The notes under the pieces are model-generated. The model saw nothing but the letters and a program-made list of their open reading frames with translations, made no database searches and was not told the DNA's origin. 64,000 nucleotides of DNA from Chryseobacterium luteum (GTDB lineage Bacteria; Bacteroidota; Bacteroidia; Flavobacteriales; Weeksellaceae), in contig NZ_JPRO01000007.1 in the NCBI RefSeq assembly GCF_000737785.1, positions 278,513-342,512 of the forward strand, given 5' to 3'. Every line of letters begins with the position of its first letter. The stretch's first letter is position 1. Shown one piece after another: positions 55,126-63,767 of the stretch. A program made the position numbers and the translations under genes.

Positions 55126-55967
55126 TGATCTGTCAGTTCGTTTAAAATAATATTCCAGAGTTTTTTATTATAGCTTCTAAAAAAATTGATGTGCCCGATT
55201 TCTTTTTTGTCAGATTCCGAGGTTTTGACCAGCCTGTAGGAAGGTTTAAGATTAGGATATGTACTGTTTAAAAGGCTCAACACCCCTTTTTCAGTCAGCC
55301 ATGCATCGTCTTCCGCGCGGATCACAAACACTTTTTGGGTCAGATTTTTAGAATAGTCATCCATTTTTTCCAACAGCCTGTTGGTTGATTTTCTGTTTAA
55401 AATTAAGGTTCTCCAGTCATATGCACAATTTTTCGGAAGACTTTCTCCAAGTCCAAACCAATTGGCCGGAAAATAGCCTAATAATCCGGTAGTTAAAGGC
55501 TGGGCAATTCCAAACCCCAGATAAGCTTCAATTTTTGTCCTGAATTTCAGGTTTCCCACAAATGCATTCTGGGTTCCCACAAAAATAAACTGATCAAACA
55601 TCATGGAATCTTCATTCATCCCAAGGATCAGTGCTCCTACCGAATGTCCCAGTCCGTATTTTGTATATGCGGGAAATTCCGTTTTGATATACTGGGTCAG
55701 GGTTTTATAGTCTTCGGAACCCCAGATCCTCATGGAAGCTTTAAAACCTTTCATGTTTTCCGGTTTTGAAAGCCCGATTCCCCGGTAATCATAAGTGATG
55801 ACTGTAAATCCATGTTCTGAAAAGAAGCGGGCAAATGAGAAGTACACCTGCTGTCTCACGCCCGTCGCAGAATTGATCAGAAGGAGCTTGCCATTGCTTT
55901 TTTCAGGTCTGAAAAGATGAACAGCCAGCTGTGCGTGATCTTTTGTAATAAGTTCCAGGTTTTCCAT
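55122..55967 (-). CDS. Alpha/beta hydrolase (serine hydrolase)
   Basis: The 281-residue protein has the alpha/beta hydrolase fold with TYDYRGIGLSKP, the nucleophile elbow GHSVGAL near residue 109, VIRAEDDAWL (likely catalytic Asp) and EIGHINFF with the catalytic His near residue 266. Substrate is unknown, and the closest group by pattern is the S33-like or YheT/EstB hydrolases. It precedes and is coupled to the HD gene. Confidence 0.87.
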   Translation of the reverse strand: MENLELITKDHAQLAVHLFRPEKSNGKLLLINSATGVRQQVYFSFARFFSEHGFTVITYDYRGIGLSKPENMKGFKASMRIWGSEDYKTLTQYIKTEFPAYTKYGLGHSVGALILGMNEDSMMFDQFIFVGTQNAFVGNLKFRTKIEAYLGFGIAQPLTTGLLGYFPANWFGLGESLPKNCAYDWRTLILNRKSTNRLLEKMDDYSKNLTQKVFVIRAEDDAWLTEKGVLSLLNSTYPNLKPSYRLVKTSESDKKEIGHINFFRSYNKKLWNIILNELTDQ

Positions 55968-55978
55968 ACTGTAAAAAG

Positions 55979-56007
55979 AAAATATCCACTATAAAAGTGG
56001 ATATTTT
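55979..56007 (-). terminator. Intrinsic terminator of the PfkB kinase gene
   Basis: AAAATATCCACT (55979-55990) and its exact complement (55996-56007) form a 12-bp stem with a 5-base loop. On the minus strand it is followed by a T-rich stretch. Confidence 0.85.
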
Positions 56008-56057
56008 ACTTATAATTTTATGTTAAGTTTCTGACTTTCGATATGTGGCAAATAGCT

Positions 56058-56948
56058 TTAGGAAAAGAAATCCGACATTCTCGGAAGCCCTGTCTGTGAG
56101 CCTTTCCCTCCGGAAACCCTTGAGGAAACCTCATTCCCGAATTTCACACAGTCCTCGATAGAGTTTCCGTGGCAGAGTGCCACAGCAAATCCTGAAGTAA
56201 AGGCATCACCCATTCCCATTTTGTAAACGGTTTCATCTTTGTCATTCCTGTAATACTTCATTTCCGTCCCGTCGAAATAGATCGTCGAATTGGTATCGTC
56301 TCTTACAAAAACCTTATTGAAATATTTTTTAAGGATCTCTTCTCTTTTTTCTTCTCCGAAAACGGTATGCAGTTCACTGCTTTTTGCTACGATGAAATCT
56401 ACATTTTCTATAATCCCTTCACTGATCTTCATAGCCGGTGAGGCATAAAGCCCTACTTTCTTTCCATATTTTTTAGCTTTTCTTATCGTGTATTCTACGA
56501 CCTCCATTGCTACTTCAAGCTGGACAAGGATCAGGTCTACCGTGTGAAAATAACGGTCTGCATCTTCTATATGCTGTATGCTGAGACATTTGTTAGCTGC
56601 CGGAACCACTACAATAGCTGCGTTGCCGTTGCTTGTGGTTACGTATGCGGTACCGGTAGATTCTGCATCCGTTTCATAGACAAAGCCTACATTTACGTTT
56701 TCACCCACCAGATTTCTCATGATCTGCTGGCCCAAAGGATCCATTCCTACGCAACCGATAAAATAAACACTAGCTCCCAGCCTTGCTGTTCCTACCGCCT
56801 GGTTGGCACCTTTTCCTCCAAAATAACTGTCAGAATTGACGGCTAAAACCGTTTCATTGGTTTGTGGAATTTTTTCAGTTTCTAAAACCAGATCGATTGA
56901 AGAACTGCCTACAACAATAATTTTGGGTTGTTCTGATGAGAAGTTCAT
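56058..56948 (-). CDS. PfkB-family carbohydrate kinase (ribokinase-like)
   Basis: The 296-residue protein has the first PfkB motif GGKGANQAVGTARLGA and the second (ATP/anion hole) KMGMGDAFTSGFAVAL with the catalytic Asp. It is ribokinase-like by the opening IIVVGSSSIDLVLETEKIPQTNETV. The sugar substrate is inferred to be ribose or a related sugar; no transporter or isomerase flanks it. Confidence 0.9.
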   Translation of the reverse strand: MNFSSEQPKIIVVGSSSIDLVLETEKIPQTNETVLAVNSDSYFGGKGANQAVGTARLGASVYFIGCVGMDPLGQQIMRNLVGENVNVGFVYETDAESTGTAYVTTSNGNAAIVVVPAANKCLSIQHIEDADRYFHTVDLILVQLEVAMEVVEYTIRKAKKYGKKVGLYASPAMKISEGIIENVDFIVAKSSELHTVFGEEKREEILKKYFNKVFVRDDTNSTIYFDGTEMKYYRNDKDETVYKMGMGDAFTSGFAVALCHGNSIEDCVKFGNEVSSRVSGGKGSQTGLPRMSDFFS

Positions 56949-57013
56949 TAGTGTTTATGTTAGTTTTATATAATTATATTCAGAAAACTAGGTTTCAAAA
57001 ATAACTAATTTAA

Positions 57014-57649
57014 TTAACTTATCTCAATAAATTCAGTAATTATCTTTACAGGCTTCTGATCTTTGTCATACGCAATATAACTGGCATAAAAACCTTCTCC
57101 GTACCCTGTTTCGAAGGCAAAAACAGTACCCGGATGCTCATCGGCCGGCTTTAGAAATGCATACTGATCTATAGCGCCTTTCTCATCAAAGAAATACTCA
57201 TGGAAAAATTCTTCATAAATGCCCATGAAATCTGCACCCTTGCTGTGGTACAATCTTTTTTCGAGTTCGTTAAGGCTGTTCTGGGTATCGGCATCCATCA
57301 GGCATCCCATCCCGCTTTCGACAGGATATCCGAAGATTTCTTCTTCACCCAGATCTTTTACGTCCTGGCCTGCAGTAACCGCCATTTTCCATTCTGCAAT
57401 TTCTGCAGCACTAAAAATAATTTCTGCATACGCTACACAGTTACTTTCTCTTTCTTTATGCAGTAAAACAGAAAAATCACCCTTCGGAAATTCGGTAGTG
57501 AAGGGCTGCATATCATTGGTGATCAAAGGATCGCAGGCGATCAGCTTTCCGCTTGAAAGATAGATCTTCCCTACTTCAAAGCTCTCTAATAAGGGGCTTT
57601 CCACGAAGTTCTTTGAGAATAGTTTTTTTATGTTTTCTATGTGTGTCAT
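57014..57649 (-). CDS. DUF4241 family protein
   Basis: The 211-residue protein fits DUF4241: GKIYLSSGKLIACDPLI, FPKGDFSVLLHK, FGYPVESGMGCLMDADT and HPGTVFAFETGYGEGFYASYIAYD. Members are found widely in Bacteroidota and Firmicutes and have no known function. It lies downstream of valS with only a nested palindrome between them. Confidence 0.85.
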   Translation of the reverse strand: MTHIENIKKLFSKNFVESPLLESFEVGKIYLSSGKLIACDPLITNDMQPFTTEFPKGDFSVLLHKERESNCVAYAEIIFSAAEIAEWKMAVTAGQDVKDLGEEEIFGYPVESGMGCLMDADTQNSLNELEKRLYHSKGADFMGIYEEFFHEYFFDEKGAIDQYAFLKPADEHPGTVFAFETGYGEGFYASYIAYDKDQKPVKIITEFIEIS

Positions 57650-57660
57650 TCTATTTTGTC

Positions 57661-57693
57661 AAACCTTCAAGGTTTTAAAAACCTTGAAGGTTT
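57661..57693. repeat. Nested perfect palindrome between DUF4241 and valS
   Basis: Two 16-base arms (57661-57676 and 57678-57693) are perfect reverse complements around a single A, and each arm is itself partly palindromic (CCTTCAAGG). It may terminate valS transcription or be a dispersed hairpin element. Confidence 0.7.
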
Positions 57694-57695
57694 AT

Positions 57696-60398
57696 TTATA
57701 AAGTTTTCAATTTCTCTTCTAAAATAGCAATTTTATCCTGGGCATCCTTCTGTTTCCGGCGCTCTACCTCTACAATTTCAGGCTTAGCATTGGCTACGAA
57801 TTTTTCATTGGAAAGCTTCTTGTCAACAGAGATCAGGAATCCTTTTAAATAGGCCAGCTCTTCTTCAGTTTTCTTTTTCTCTTCACCCAAATCTAAATTT
57901 TCACTCAAAGGAATTGAAACTTCTGTTGATCCTACCAAGAATGTAAAGCTAGGTTTATCCGTCTTTGTTCCGAAATGAATTTCAAAAACGTTTGCCAATT
58001 TCTTAATTACAGATTCATTCGCAATTTCAGAAACGTTTGTATAAATTTCAGTGGCTTCTTTTGGAGAAATCCCTTTTGTCTGACGGTAATTTCTAATTCC
58101 TGAAATAAATTCTGCCGCAGTTTCGAAGTTCTTAATAATATCTTCGTTAAATGATTCTGATTTTTTCTGCTGAGAAATCATTAAAGCATCTTCTATTTTT
58201 CTTTCTGAAATAGTCTGCCACAATTCTTCCGTTAAGAAAGGCATGAACGGATGAAGCAGTTTCATTAATTCTTCAAATAAATAAATCGTTTTTGTATAAA
58301 CTTCTTTAGAAATTCCTTCACCATAATTAGGCTTGATTGCTTCAAGATACCAACCGCAGAAATCGTCTTTAACCAGTTTTTGAATTAAATGCAGCGCGTC
58401 AGAAATTCTGAATTTTTCGAATTGATCATTAATTTCAGTTATTGATTTATTCAACTGATTTTCAAACCATTCAATTGTCTGAATTTCTGTTGAATTAGCA
58501 GGCTTATCTTCATGATTCCACATGTTGATCAATCGGAAAGCGTTCCAGATTTTTGTTCCGAAATTTCTTCCCAAATCGCAAAGCGGCGAAGTGTAAACAG
58601 CATTTTTGCCTTCCTCCATTCTCTGTTTTATCTGTTTTTCAGTTAAAACATTTCCTTCTTCATCAATCTGCTCAGAATCGAATTTCAAATCATTTCCGGC
58701 AGCAGAACTCATCATAATTCCCACTCTTACCGCATCAGCTCCATAACGCTCAATCAAATCTAACGGATCCGGTGAATTACCAAGAGATTTAGACATTTTT
58801 CTGCCAATTTTGTCTCTTACAATTCCTGTGAAATATACATTCTTGAACGGAACCTCTTTTCTGTATTCCAATCCTGCCATGATCATTCTGGCTACCCAGA
58901 AGAAGATAATATCCGGACCCGTCACCAGGTCAGAAGTTGGGTAATAATAGTTAATATCTTTATTTTCAGGATCAAGCAAACCGTCGAAAACCGACATTGG
59001 CCACAACCAAGATGAGAACCAGGTATCAAGGGCATCTTCGTCCTGTTTTAAAGTATCAGTTGTCAGTTGCTCGTTACCCGTTTTTTGCTTTGCAAGTATT
59101 AAGGCATTTTCGATGTTTTCTGCGACTACAAAATCGTTTTCGCCATCTCCATAATAGAATGCAGGGATTTGCTGCCCCCACCAAAGCTGGCGGGAAATAT
59201 TCCAGTCGCGGATGTTTTCCATCCAATGCTTGTAGGTATTTTTAAACTTTTCAGGATAAAATTTAACCTCATCATCCATTACAACATCCAAAGCCGGTTT
59301 GGCAATATCAGACATTTTTAAGAACCATTGAACAGAAACTTTAGGCTCAATAACGGCGCCTGTTCTTTCTGAAGTTCCCACTTTATTGACGTAATCTTCT
59401 GCTTTTAACAAAAGATCTTTTTCTTCTAATTCTTTTGCGATCTGCTTTCTTACATCAAATCTGTTTTTTCCGGCGTAATGCTGACCATAATCATTCAAAT
59501 TCCCATCATCATCCAGAGAATCAATCATCTGAAGATTGTGTTTTTGCCCGATTTCGTAGTCATTTATATCGTGGGCAGGCGTAATTTTCAAAGCACCTGT
59601 TCCGAATTCGATATCAACATATTCGTCTTCAATAATAGGAACTACCCTGTTTACGATAGGTACAATCACTTTTTTACCTTTCAGATGAGCATATCTCTCA
59701 TCATTCGGATTGATACAAACCGCTGTGTCTCCGAAAATCGTTTCAGGACGCGTCGTCGCAACGGAAAGGAATTCTTCCGTGCCTTCTATTTTATATTTAA
59801 GGAAATATAATTTCCCGTTCTGCTCTTTAAATATTACTTCTTCATCGGAAATATTGGTCTTGGCTTCCGGATCCCAGTTAACCATTCTGTAGCCTCTGTA
59901 GATCAATCCTTTGTTATAAAGATCAACAAAGCTTTTGATCACCTGTTGGGAAAGTTTTTCTTCCATAGTGAAGCGGGTTCTGTCCCAGTCACATGAACAA
60001 CCAAGCTTTTTCAGCTGCTCAAGAATTGTTCCGCCGTATTTATCGGTCCATTCCCAGGCATGCTTTAAGAATTCTTCGCGGGTGATATCTGATTTACTGA
60101 CTCCTTCAGACTTCAGTTTAGCAACAACTTTGGCTTCAGTGGCAATTGAAGCGTGGTCTGTGCCCGGAATCCAGCAGGCATTAAAGCCCTGCATTCTTGC
60201 ACGGCGGACGAGAACATCTTGAATGGTATTGTTCAGCATATGCCCCATGTGTAATATCCCCGTTACGTTTGGCGGAGGAATTACCACAGTATATGGTGGT
60301 TTTTCATTAGGCTCCGAATGGAAGTATTTGTTCTCCATCCAGAAGTTATACCATTTCTGTTCAGTTTCCTGTGGATTGTACTTTTCTGAAATCTGCAT
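57696..60398 (-). CDS. valS: Valyl-tRNA synthetase
   Basis: The 900-residue class I synthetase has the HIGH-type motif PPPNVTGILHMGH and the KMSKS loop KIGRKMSKSLGNSPDP. An editing (CP1) domain lies between them (TTRPETIFGDTAVCINP; GTGALKITPAHDINDYEIG), followed by an anticodon-binding domain and a C-terminal coiled coil (LGEEKKKTEEELAYLKG). It attaches valine to tRNA-Val. A -7 box ahead of it at 60429 is divergent from the DUF1573 promoter. Confidence 0.97.
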   Translation of the reverse strand: MQISEKYNPQETEQKWYNFWMENKYFHSEPNEKPPYTVVIPPPNVTGILHMGHMLNNTIQDVLVRRARMQGFNACWIPGTDHASIATEAKVVAKLKSEGVSKSDITREEFLKHAWEWTDKYGGTILEQLKKLGCSCDWDRTRFTMEEKLSQQVIKSFVDLYNKGLIYRGYRMVNWDPEAKTNISDEEVIFKEQNGKLYFLKYKIEGTEEFLSVATTRPETIFGDTAVCINPNDERYAHLKGKKVIVPIVNRVVPIIEDEYVDIEFGTGALKITPAHDINDYEIGQKHNLQMIDSLDDDGNLNDYGQHYAGKNRFDVRKQIAKELEEKDLLLKAEDYVNKVGTSERTGAVIEPKVSVQWFLKMSDIAKPALDVVMDDEVKFYPEKFKNTYKHWMENIRDWNISRQLWWGQQIPAFYYGDGENDFVVAENIENALILAKQKTGNEQLTTDTLKQDEDALDTWFSSWLWPMSVFDGLLDPENKDINYYYPTSDLVTGPDIIFFWVARMIMAGLEYRKEVPFKNVYFTGIVRDKIGRKMSKSLGNSPDPLDLIERYGADAVRVGIMMSSAAGNDLKFDSEQIDEEGNVLTEKQIKQRMEEGKNAVYTSPLCDLGRNFGTKIWNAFRLINMWNHEDKPANSTEIQTIEWFENQLNKSITEINDQFEKFRISDALHLIQKLVKDDFCGWYLEAIKPNYGEGISKEVYTKTIYLFEELMKLLHPFMPFLTEELWQTISERKIEDALMISQQKKSESFNEDIIKNFETAAEFISGIRNYRQTKGISPKEATEIYTNVSEIANESVIKKLANVFEIHFGTKTDKPSFTFLVGSTEVSIPLSENLDLGEEKKKTEEELAYLKGFLISVDKKLSNEKFVANAKPEIVEVERRKQKDAQDKIAILEEKLKTL

Positions 60399-60428
60399 AA
60401 AATTCTATTTCTTTTTGCTTACAATTTG

Positions 60429-60436
60429 CAAAAATA
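60429..60436 (-). promoter_or_regulatory. Promoter -7 box of valS
   Basis: The minus strand reads TATTTTTG, an exact TAnnTTTG match 31 bases before ATG 60398. Confidence 0.5.
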
Positions 60437-60478
60437 GTCTAAAGAAAAAAAATTTTAAGTATGAATTAAAATAATTTT

Positions 60479-60486
60479 TAACTTTG
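60479..60486 (+). promoter_or_regulatory. Promoter -7 box of the DUF1573 gene
   Basis: TAACTTTG is an exact TAnnTTTG match. Transcription would start about 36 bases before ATG 60529, which helps select that start over the open TTG at 60484. Confidence 0.6.
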
Positions 60487-60528
60487 TTTCTCAAAATTTA
60501 TCTAACAAACATATTAACATTCAAGAAT

Positions 60529-60993
60529 ATGAAAAAATTAATTGCAGGAATTGCATTATTTGGAACATTTGCATTAGCATCTGCACAGACTATTACGTTT
60601 GACAAAACTACTTTTGACTACGGTACTATCAAACCAAGTGCTGACGGTACAAGATTCTTTACGGTAACAAATACAGGTGACAAGCCTCTAATCCTTTCCA
60701 ATGTAAAGCCTTCTTGCGGATGTACTACTCCTGAATTCAGCCAGGATCCTATCATGCCGGGAAAATCTGCTAAGATTAAAGTAGGATACAACACTACTCT
60801 TAACGGACCTTTCAACAAAATGATCGAAGTTTTCTCTAATGACCCTGCTAACAGCAGAAGTGTAATCTACATTAAAGGTAATGTAGACGCCAACGCTCCT
60901 GAACCAAAGCCTTTAACAGCTGAAGAACAGAAAGCAGCAGCAAAAGCGGAAAAGAAAGCAGCTAAACTTGCTAAAAAAACAGCCGCAAAGTAA
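60529..60993 (+). CDS. DUF1573 secreted protein
   Basis: ATG 60529 gives MKKLIAGIALFGTFALASA, a clear signal peptide. One DUF1573 (Ig-like, ASH/MSP-related) domain follows, with FDYGTIKPSADGTRFFTVTN, PSCGCTTPEF and FNKMIEVFSNDP. The tail is Lys/Ala-rich (AAAKAEKKAAKLAKK). The domain is common in Bacteroidota periplasmic and surface proteins; function unknown. The frame extends to 60484 but the start at 60529 fits the signal peptide and promoter. Confidence 0.9.
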   Translation: MKKLIAGIALFGTFALASAQTITFDKTTFDYGTIKPSADGTRFFTVTNTGDKPLILSNVKPSCGCTTPEFSQDPIMPGKSAKIKVGYNTTLNGPFNKMIEVFSNDPANSRSVIYIKGNVDANAPEPKPLTAEEQKAAAKAEKKAAKLAKKTAAK

Positions 60994-61013
60994 TCTCTAC
61001 TAAAAAATAAAGG

Positions 61014-61041
61014 AACCGTCTTCAGTGAAGACGGTTTTTTT
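61014..61041 (+). terminator. Intrinsic terminator of the DUF1573 gene
   Basis: AACCGTCTTC (61014-61023) pairs perfectly with GAAGACGGTT (61027-61036) around AGT and is followed by TTTTT. Confidence 0.92.
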
Positions 61042-61146
61042 ATTACATTTAAAATAAGATTAGGTTTTAGAAGTCAGTTGAAAAAACCTCCTTAATTTCT
61101 AATTTTTCAATCTTTAAATTTTTAAATCATTAAATATTAAAAAAGC

Positions 61147-62016
61147 ATGGACACCAATTTCTCGGACGATTTCCTGGTAAAAGGAAAGATTTCAATAAAA
61201 AAAAATTCAACGGAATATAAAGGAAAACTTACCAAAGAAGAAGGAGGGCAGTTATTAATCGCTGAAAAAGAAAAGCTGCGGGAACTTCAGGAAAAGCTTT
61301 ATGCTGATGGCAGCAAATCTCTTCTCGTAATCCTCCAGGCAATGGATGCAGCGGGAAAAGACAGCCTGATAGAGCATGTTTTCGGGGGTGTAAATCCACA
61401 GGGCTGCAATGTTACCAGCTTTAAAACTCCAAGTTCAAAAGAATATTCCCACGATTTTCTGTGGAGACATTATCTGGCTCTTCCACAGAAGGGAATGATA
61501 GGCATCTTTAACCGGTCACATTATGAGAGCGTTCTGGTATGCAAGGTTCACCCTGAATATAATCTCAGTGAGAAAACATGGTCTTCCGTAAAGGATTTTG
61601 ATGCTAAATTCTGGGAGAACAGGTATGAAAGCATCCGGAATTTTGAAAAGCACCTTACACAGAGCGGAACTACTGTTGTTAAAATATTTTTAAATGTTTC
61701 TAAGGACGAGCAGAAGAAAAGACTTTTAGACAGAATCAACGAGCAGGAGAAAAACTGGAAGTTTTCCGCCGCCGATCTTCCTGAAAGAGCGCTTTTCCCA
61801 CAATATATGGAAGCTTATGAAACGGCCATCAACGAAACTTCAAAAGAATATGCACCATGGTATGTACTGCCTGCTGACAACAAATGGTTCGCACGGGTTG
61901 CCGCTATACAGATCATTATCGACACCCTTGAAAAGATGGACCTGAAATACCCACAGCTTTCTGAAAAAGACAAATTGGATTTACAGGAAGCTAAAAAACA
62001 GTTAGAAAAAGAATAA
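61147..62016 (+). CDS. ppk2: Polyphosphate kinase 2 family protein
   Basis: The 289-residue protein has the PPK2 signature LQAMDAAGKDSLIEHVF (Walker A), WRHYLALPQKGMIGIFNRSHYESVLV (Walker B/lid region) and KIFLNVSKDEQKKRLLDRI. It uses polyphosphate to phosphorylate nucleotides. The C-terminal 65 residues have a partial duplicate 1.4 kb downstream. The gene ends 4 bases before copy 2 of the palindromic repeat. Confidence 0.93.
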   Translation: MDTNFSDDFLVKGKISIKKNSTEYKGKLTKEEGGQLLIAEKEKLRELQEKLYADGSKSLLVILQAMDAAGKDSLIEHVFGGVNPQGCNVTSFKTPSSKEYSHDFLWRHYLALPQKGMIGIFNRSHYESVLVCKVHPEYNLSEKTWSSVKDFDAKFWENRYESIRNFEKHLTQSGTTVVKIFLNVSKDEQKKRLLDRINEQEKNWKFSAADLPERALFPQYMEAYETAINETSKEYAPWYVLPADNKWFARVAAIQIIIDTLEKMDLKYPQLSEKDKLDLQEAKKQLEKE

Positions 62017-62020
62017 TTCT

Positions 62021-62160
62021 GAATTTGTTTAAACTTCTTTGTTGGAAAATCACAAAGGCGCAAACTGTATGGATGTTTTCAGGCGCAGGGAAATCAAAGA
62101 TTTTCATAATTTGTGCCTTTGCGATGGGCCAACTATATAAAGTATAAGTTTAAACAGATT
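62021..62160 (-). repeat. Dispersed palindromic repeat, copy 2 (inverted)
   Basis: Read on the minus strand, this has the same order of motifs as copy 1 (53217-53407): CTGTTTAAACTT, TATATAGTTGGCC, CGCAAAGGC, AAAATCTTTGATTT, GAAAACATCCATACAGTTT, CCAACAAAGAAGTTTAAACA. The stop codon of the adjacent frameshifted gene falls inside its left end. Confidence 0.85.
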
Positions 62161-62729
62161 TTCTGATTATATCAATTTTTGAAAGTAAATTCTGTATTAT
62201 CTTTTTCCAGCTCGGCTGTCTTACGTAATTTTTATCATTCATTTTTTCGGGCAGTAAAAAGGGGATAATTTCTTTGGGAATTTTCCAAAAATCTTTTGGT
62301 GGATTTTGTTTAAATACGATAATGTATAATTTTAAGGTTTCTAAGTACCAATCCTGATGTTTATTGAAGGCAGTAACTCCGCCTAAACTCGGGAAATGAT
62401 GGAGCTCTCTCTGTAAAAATATCAGGACAAAATTCTTTCCAATATTCGGTCGTATAAAGCAAGTGCATATGCCAGACTTTATCTACCATCATTGAAGGTG
62501 AAGCTCCATTTTTTGAAACGCAACATAAATAGATAAATCTTTTATATTCTTCAATGGCCAAAAGGCAGAATCGTCTTGTCCATCCTTCAGTTTGCCCCAG
62601 TTTTCTGGAAAAAGGAAGTGCAGCATCAGACTGATCTATTTGGTATTCGGCAATTCTTTTCCACAGAGGGTTTTCAGAATAATTTAATTGGGATAAAGTT
62701 AACTGTATTGAATTTAATTCCGGTTTCAT
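62150..62729 (-). pseudogene. Frameshifted GRDP-like (VWHxHL) protein gene
   Basis: Codons from ATG 62729 read LTLSQLNYSENPLWKRIAEY, GWTRRFCLLAIEEYKRFIYL and MVDKVWHMHLLYTTEYWKEFC, the pattern of glycine-rich-domain-like (DVDxVWHxH) proteins. After a GA-dinucleotide tract at 62405-62412 the frame ends early. A shift of one base resumes a good match: LHHFPSLGGVTAFNKHQDWY, then NPPKDFWKIP and a stop at 62150. One repeat unit gained or lost explains the break. Function of the family is unknown. Confidence 0.75.
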
Positions 62730-62759
62730 AATGTGAGATATTGAGGATTAATCATTTAG

Positions 62760-63242
62760 TTAACAACATCCACAGGATGGAGGAGAAGTATACGTATAAA
62801 TGTTCTTCTTATAATAGCAATTAATGAATTTCACAAAATCATCAATTGTCATTTGCCGTTCATAAAAATTTGTAGTATTTAATGCAAGTTTGAAATCCTT
62901 TCCCGGTTCAGAATCTACAGTCACAGAAAGTACATGATCGATGATTTGGATTTCAGAAATTTCTTTCCAAGACAGTAAATTTGATTTTCTTAAATCGGAA
63001 ATACCTTTTTAAGAAACGGAAAGCACATATTTTCTGTTTTTGTTTTTGTAGATCCTGTTTTCATTAATAACCCAGCCCAAAATGACAATCATGAAAATAA
63101 TGAATAAGTGAATATTCAAGTTAACCATACCCATAAAAATGAACGATACGTTTGTAAGAATTGCTGATGAACCAATTAAAACATACACAGCACAACCTGT
63201 ATCATAATTTTTTGCATCTAATAGTAAAACTTCATTTTTCAC
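62760..63242 (-). pseudogene. Small membrane protein gene with an in-frame stop
   Basis: From ATG 63242 the frame encodes two membrane helices (YVLIGSSAILTNVSFIFMG; IHLFIIFMIVILGWVI) up to TAA at 63009-63011. Past this stop the same frame is open for 82 more codons with a natural continuation (KGISDLRKSNLLSWKEISEI) and ends PPSCGCC at 62760. This looks like one 160-residue gene with two membrane helices and a PH-like domain, interrupted by a single nonsense codon. It lies 30 bases before the frameshifted gene. Confidence 0.6.
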
Positions 63243-63422
63243 TTTAATTTCTTTGAAACAAATTTGCCTAATTCATGCAATATAAAAATCTTATAAAAAT
63301 CTTTTATTGTTTTAAAAAAACCTTATAAACGTCTTGTATAATTTTCAAATTTTATTCAATATTAATTTTATCACAGATAATTCGGCATGCCGACACGCTT
63401 TCATCATGTGACCGGTTTAAAA
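63243..63422. other. A+T-rich gap ahead of the PPK2 remnant
   Basis: I see no gene, terminator or promoter box. It contains an 8-base palindrome GGCATGCC near 63389 and the fused edge of the PPK2 duplicate at its end. Confidence 0.4.
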
Positions 63423-63615
63423 ACGGCTATCAACGAAACTTCAAAAGAATATGCACCATGGTATGTACTGCTCAGACAATAAATGGTTCGCAAGAGTTGC
63501 CGCTATACAGATCATTATCGACACCCTTGAAAATATGGGTCTGAAATACCCACAGATGGGAAAAAAGGAAAAAACGGAACTGGAAGAAGCTAAAAAAACA
63601 CTCGAAAGGGAATAA
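63423..63615 (+). pseudogene. Duplicated 3' remnant of ppk2
   Basis: The sequence copies the ppk2 3' end (61821-62016), from the codons for TAINETSKEYAPWYVL to a stop at 63615. A 2-base loss next to the CTG codon breaks the frame. The first part is nearly identical to ppk2, while the tail (KKEKTELEEAKKTLERE) differs more. It has no start codon or 5' part, so it cannot be functional. Confidence 0.85.
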
Positions 63616-63767
63616 TACATACATGTAAATTATTACATCATAGCTGGTAACACTAAAAAAATTCAACCTAAAAAACACTAAATCGTGAATAAATTATTGT
63701 TCATGTAATTTTTTTTTATAAATTTATCAAAAATTAGTTTTTATACACCAATCATTAAACTTTAGCT

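Noticed and set aside
63472..63678. 68-codon minus-strand ORF near the end
   Set aside because: It is antisense to the ppk2 remnant and Phe-rich, with no homology signal.
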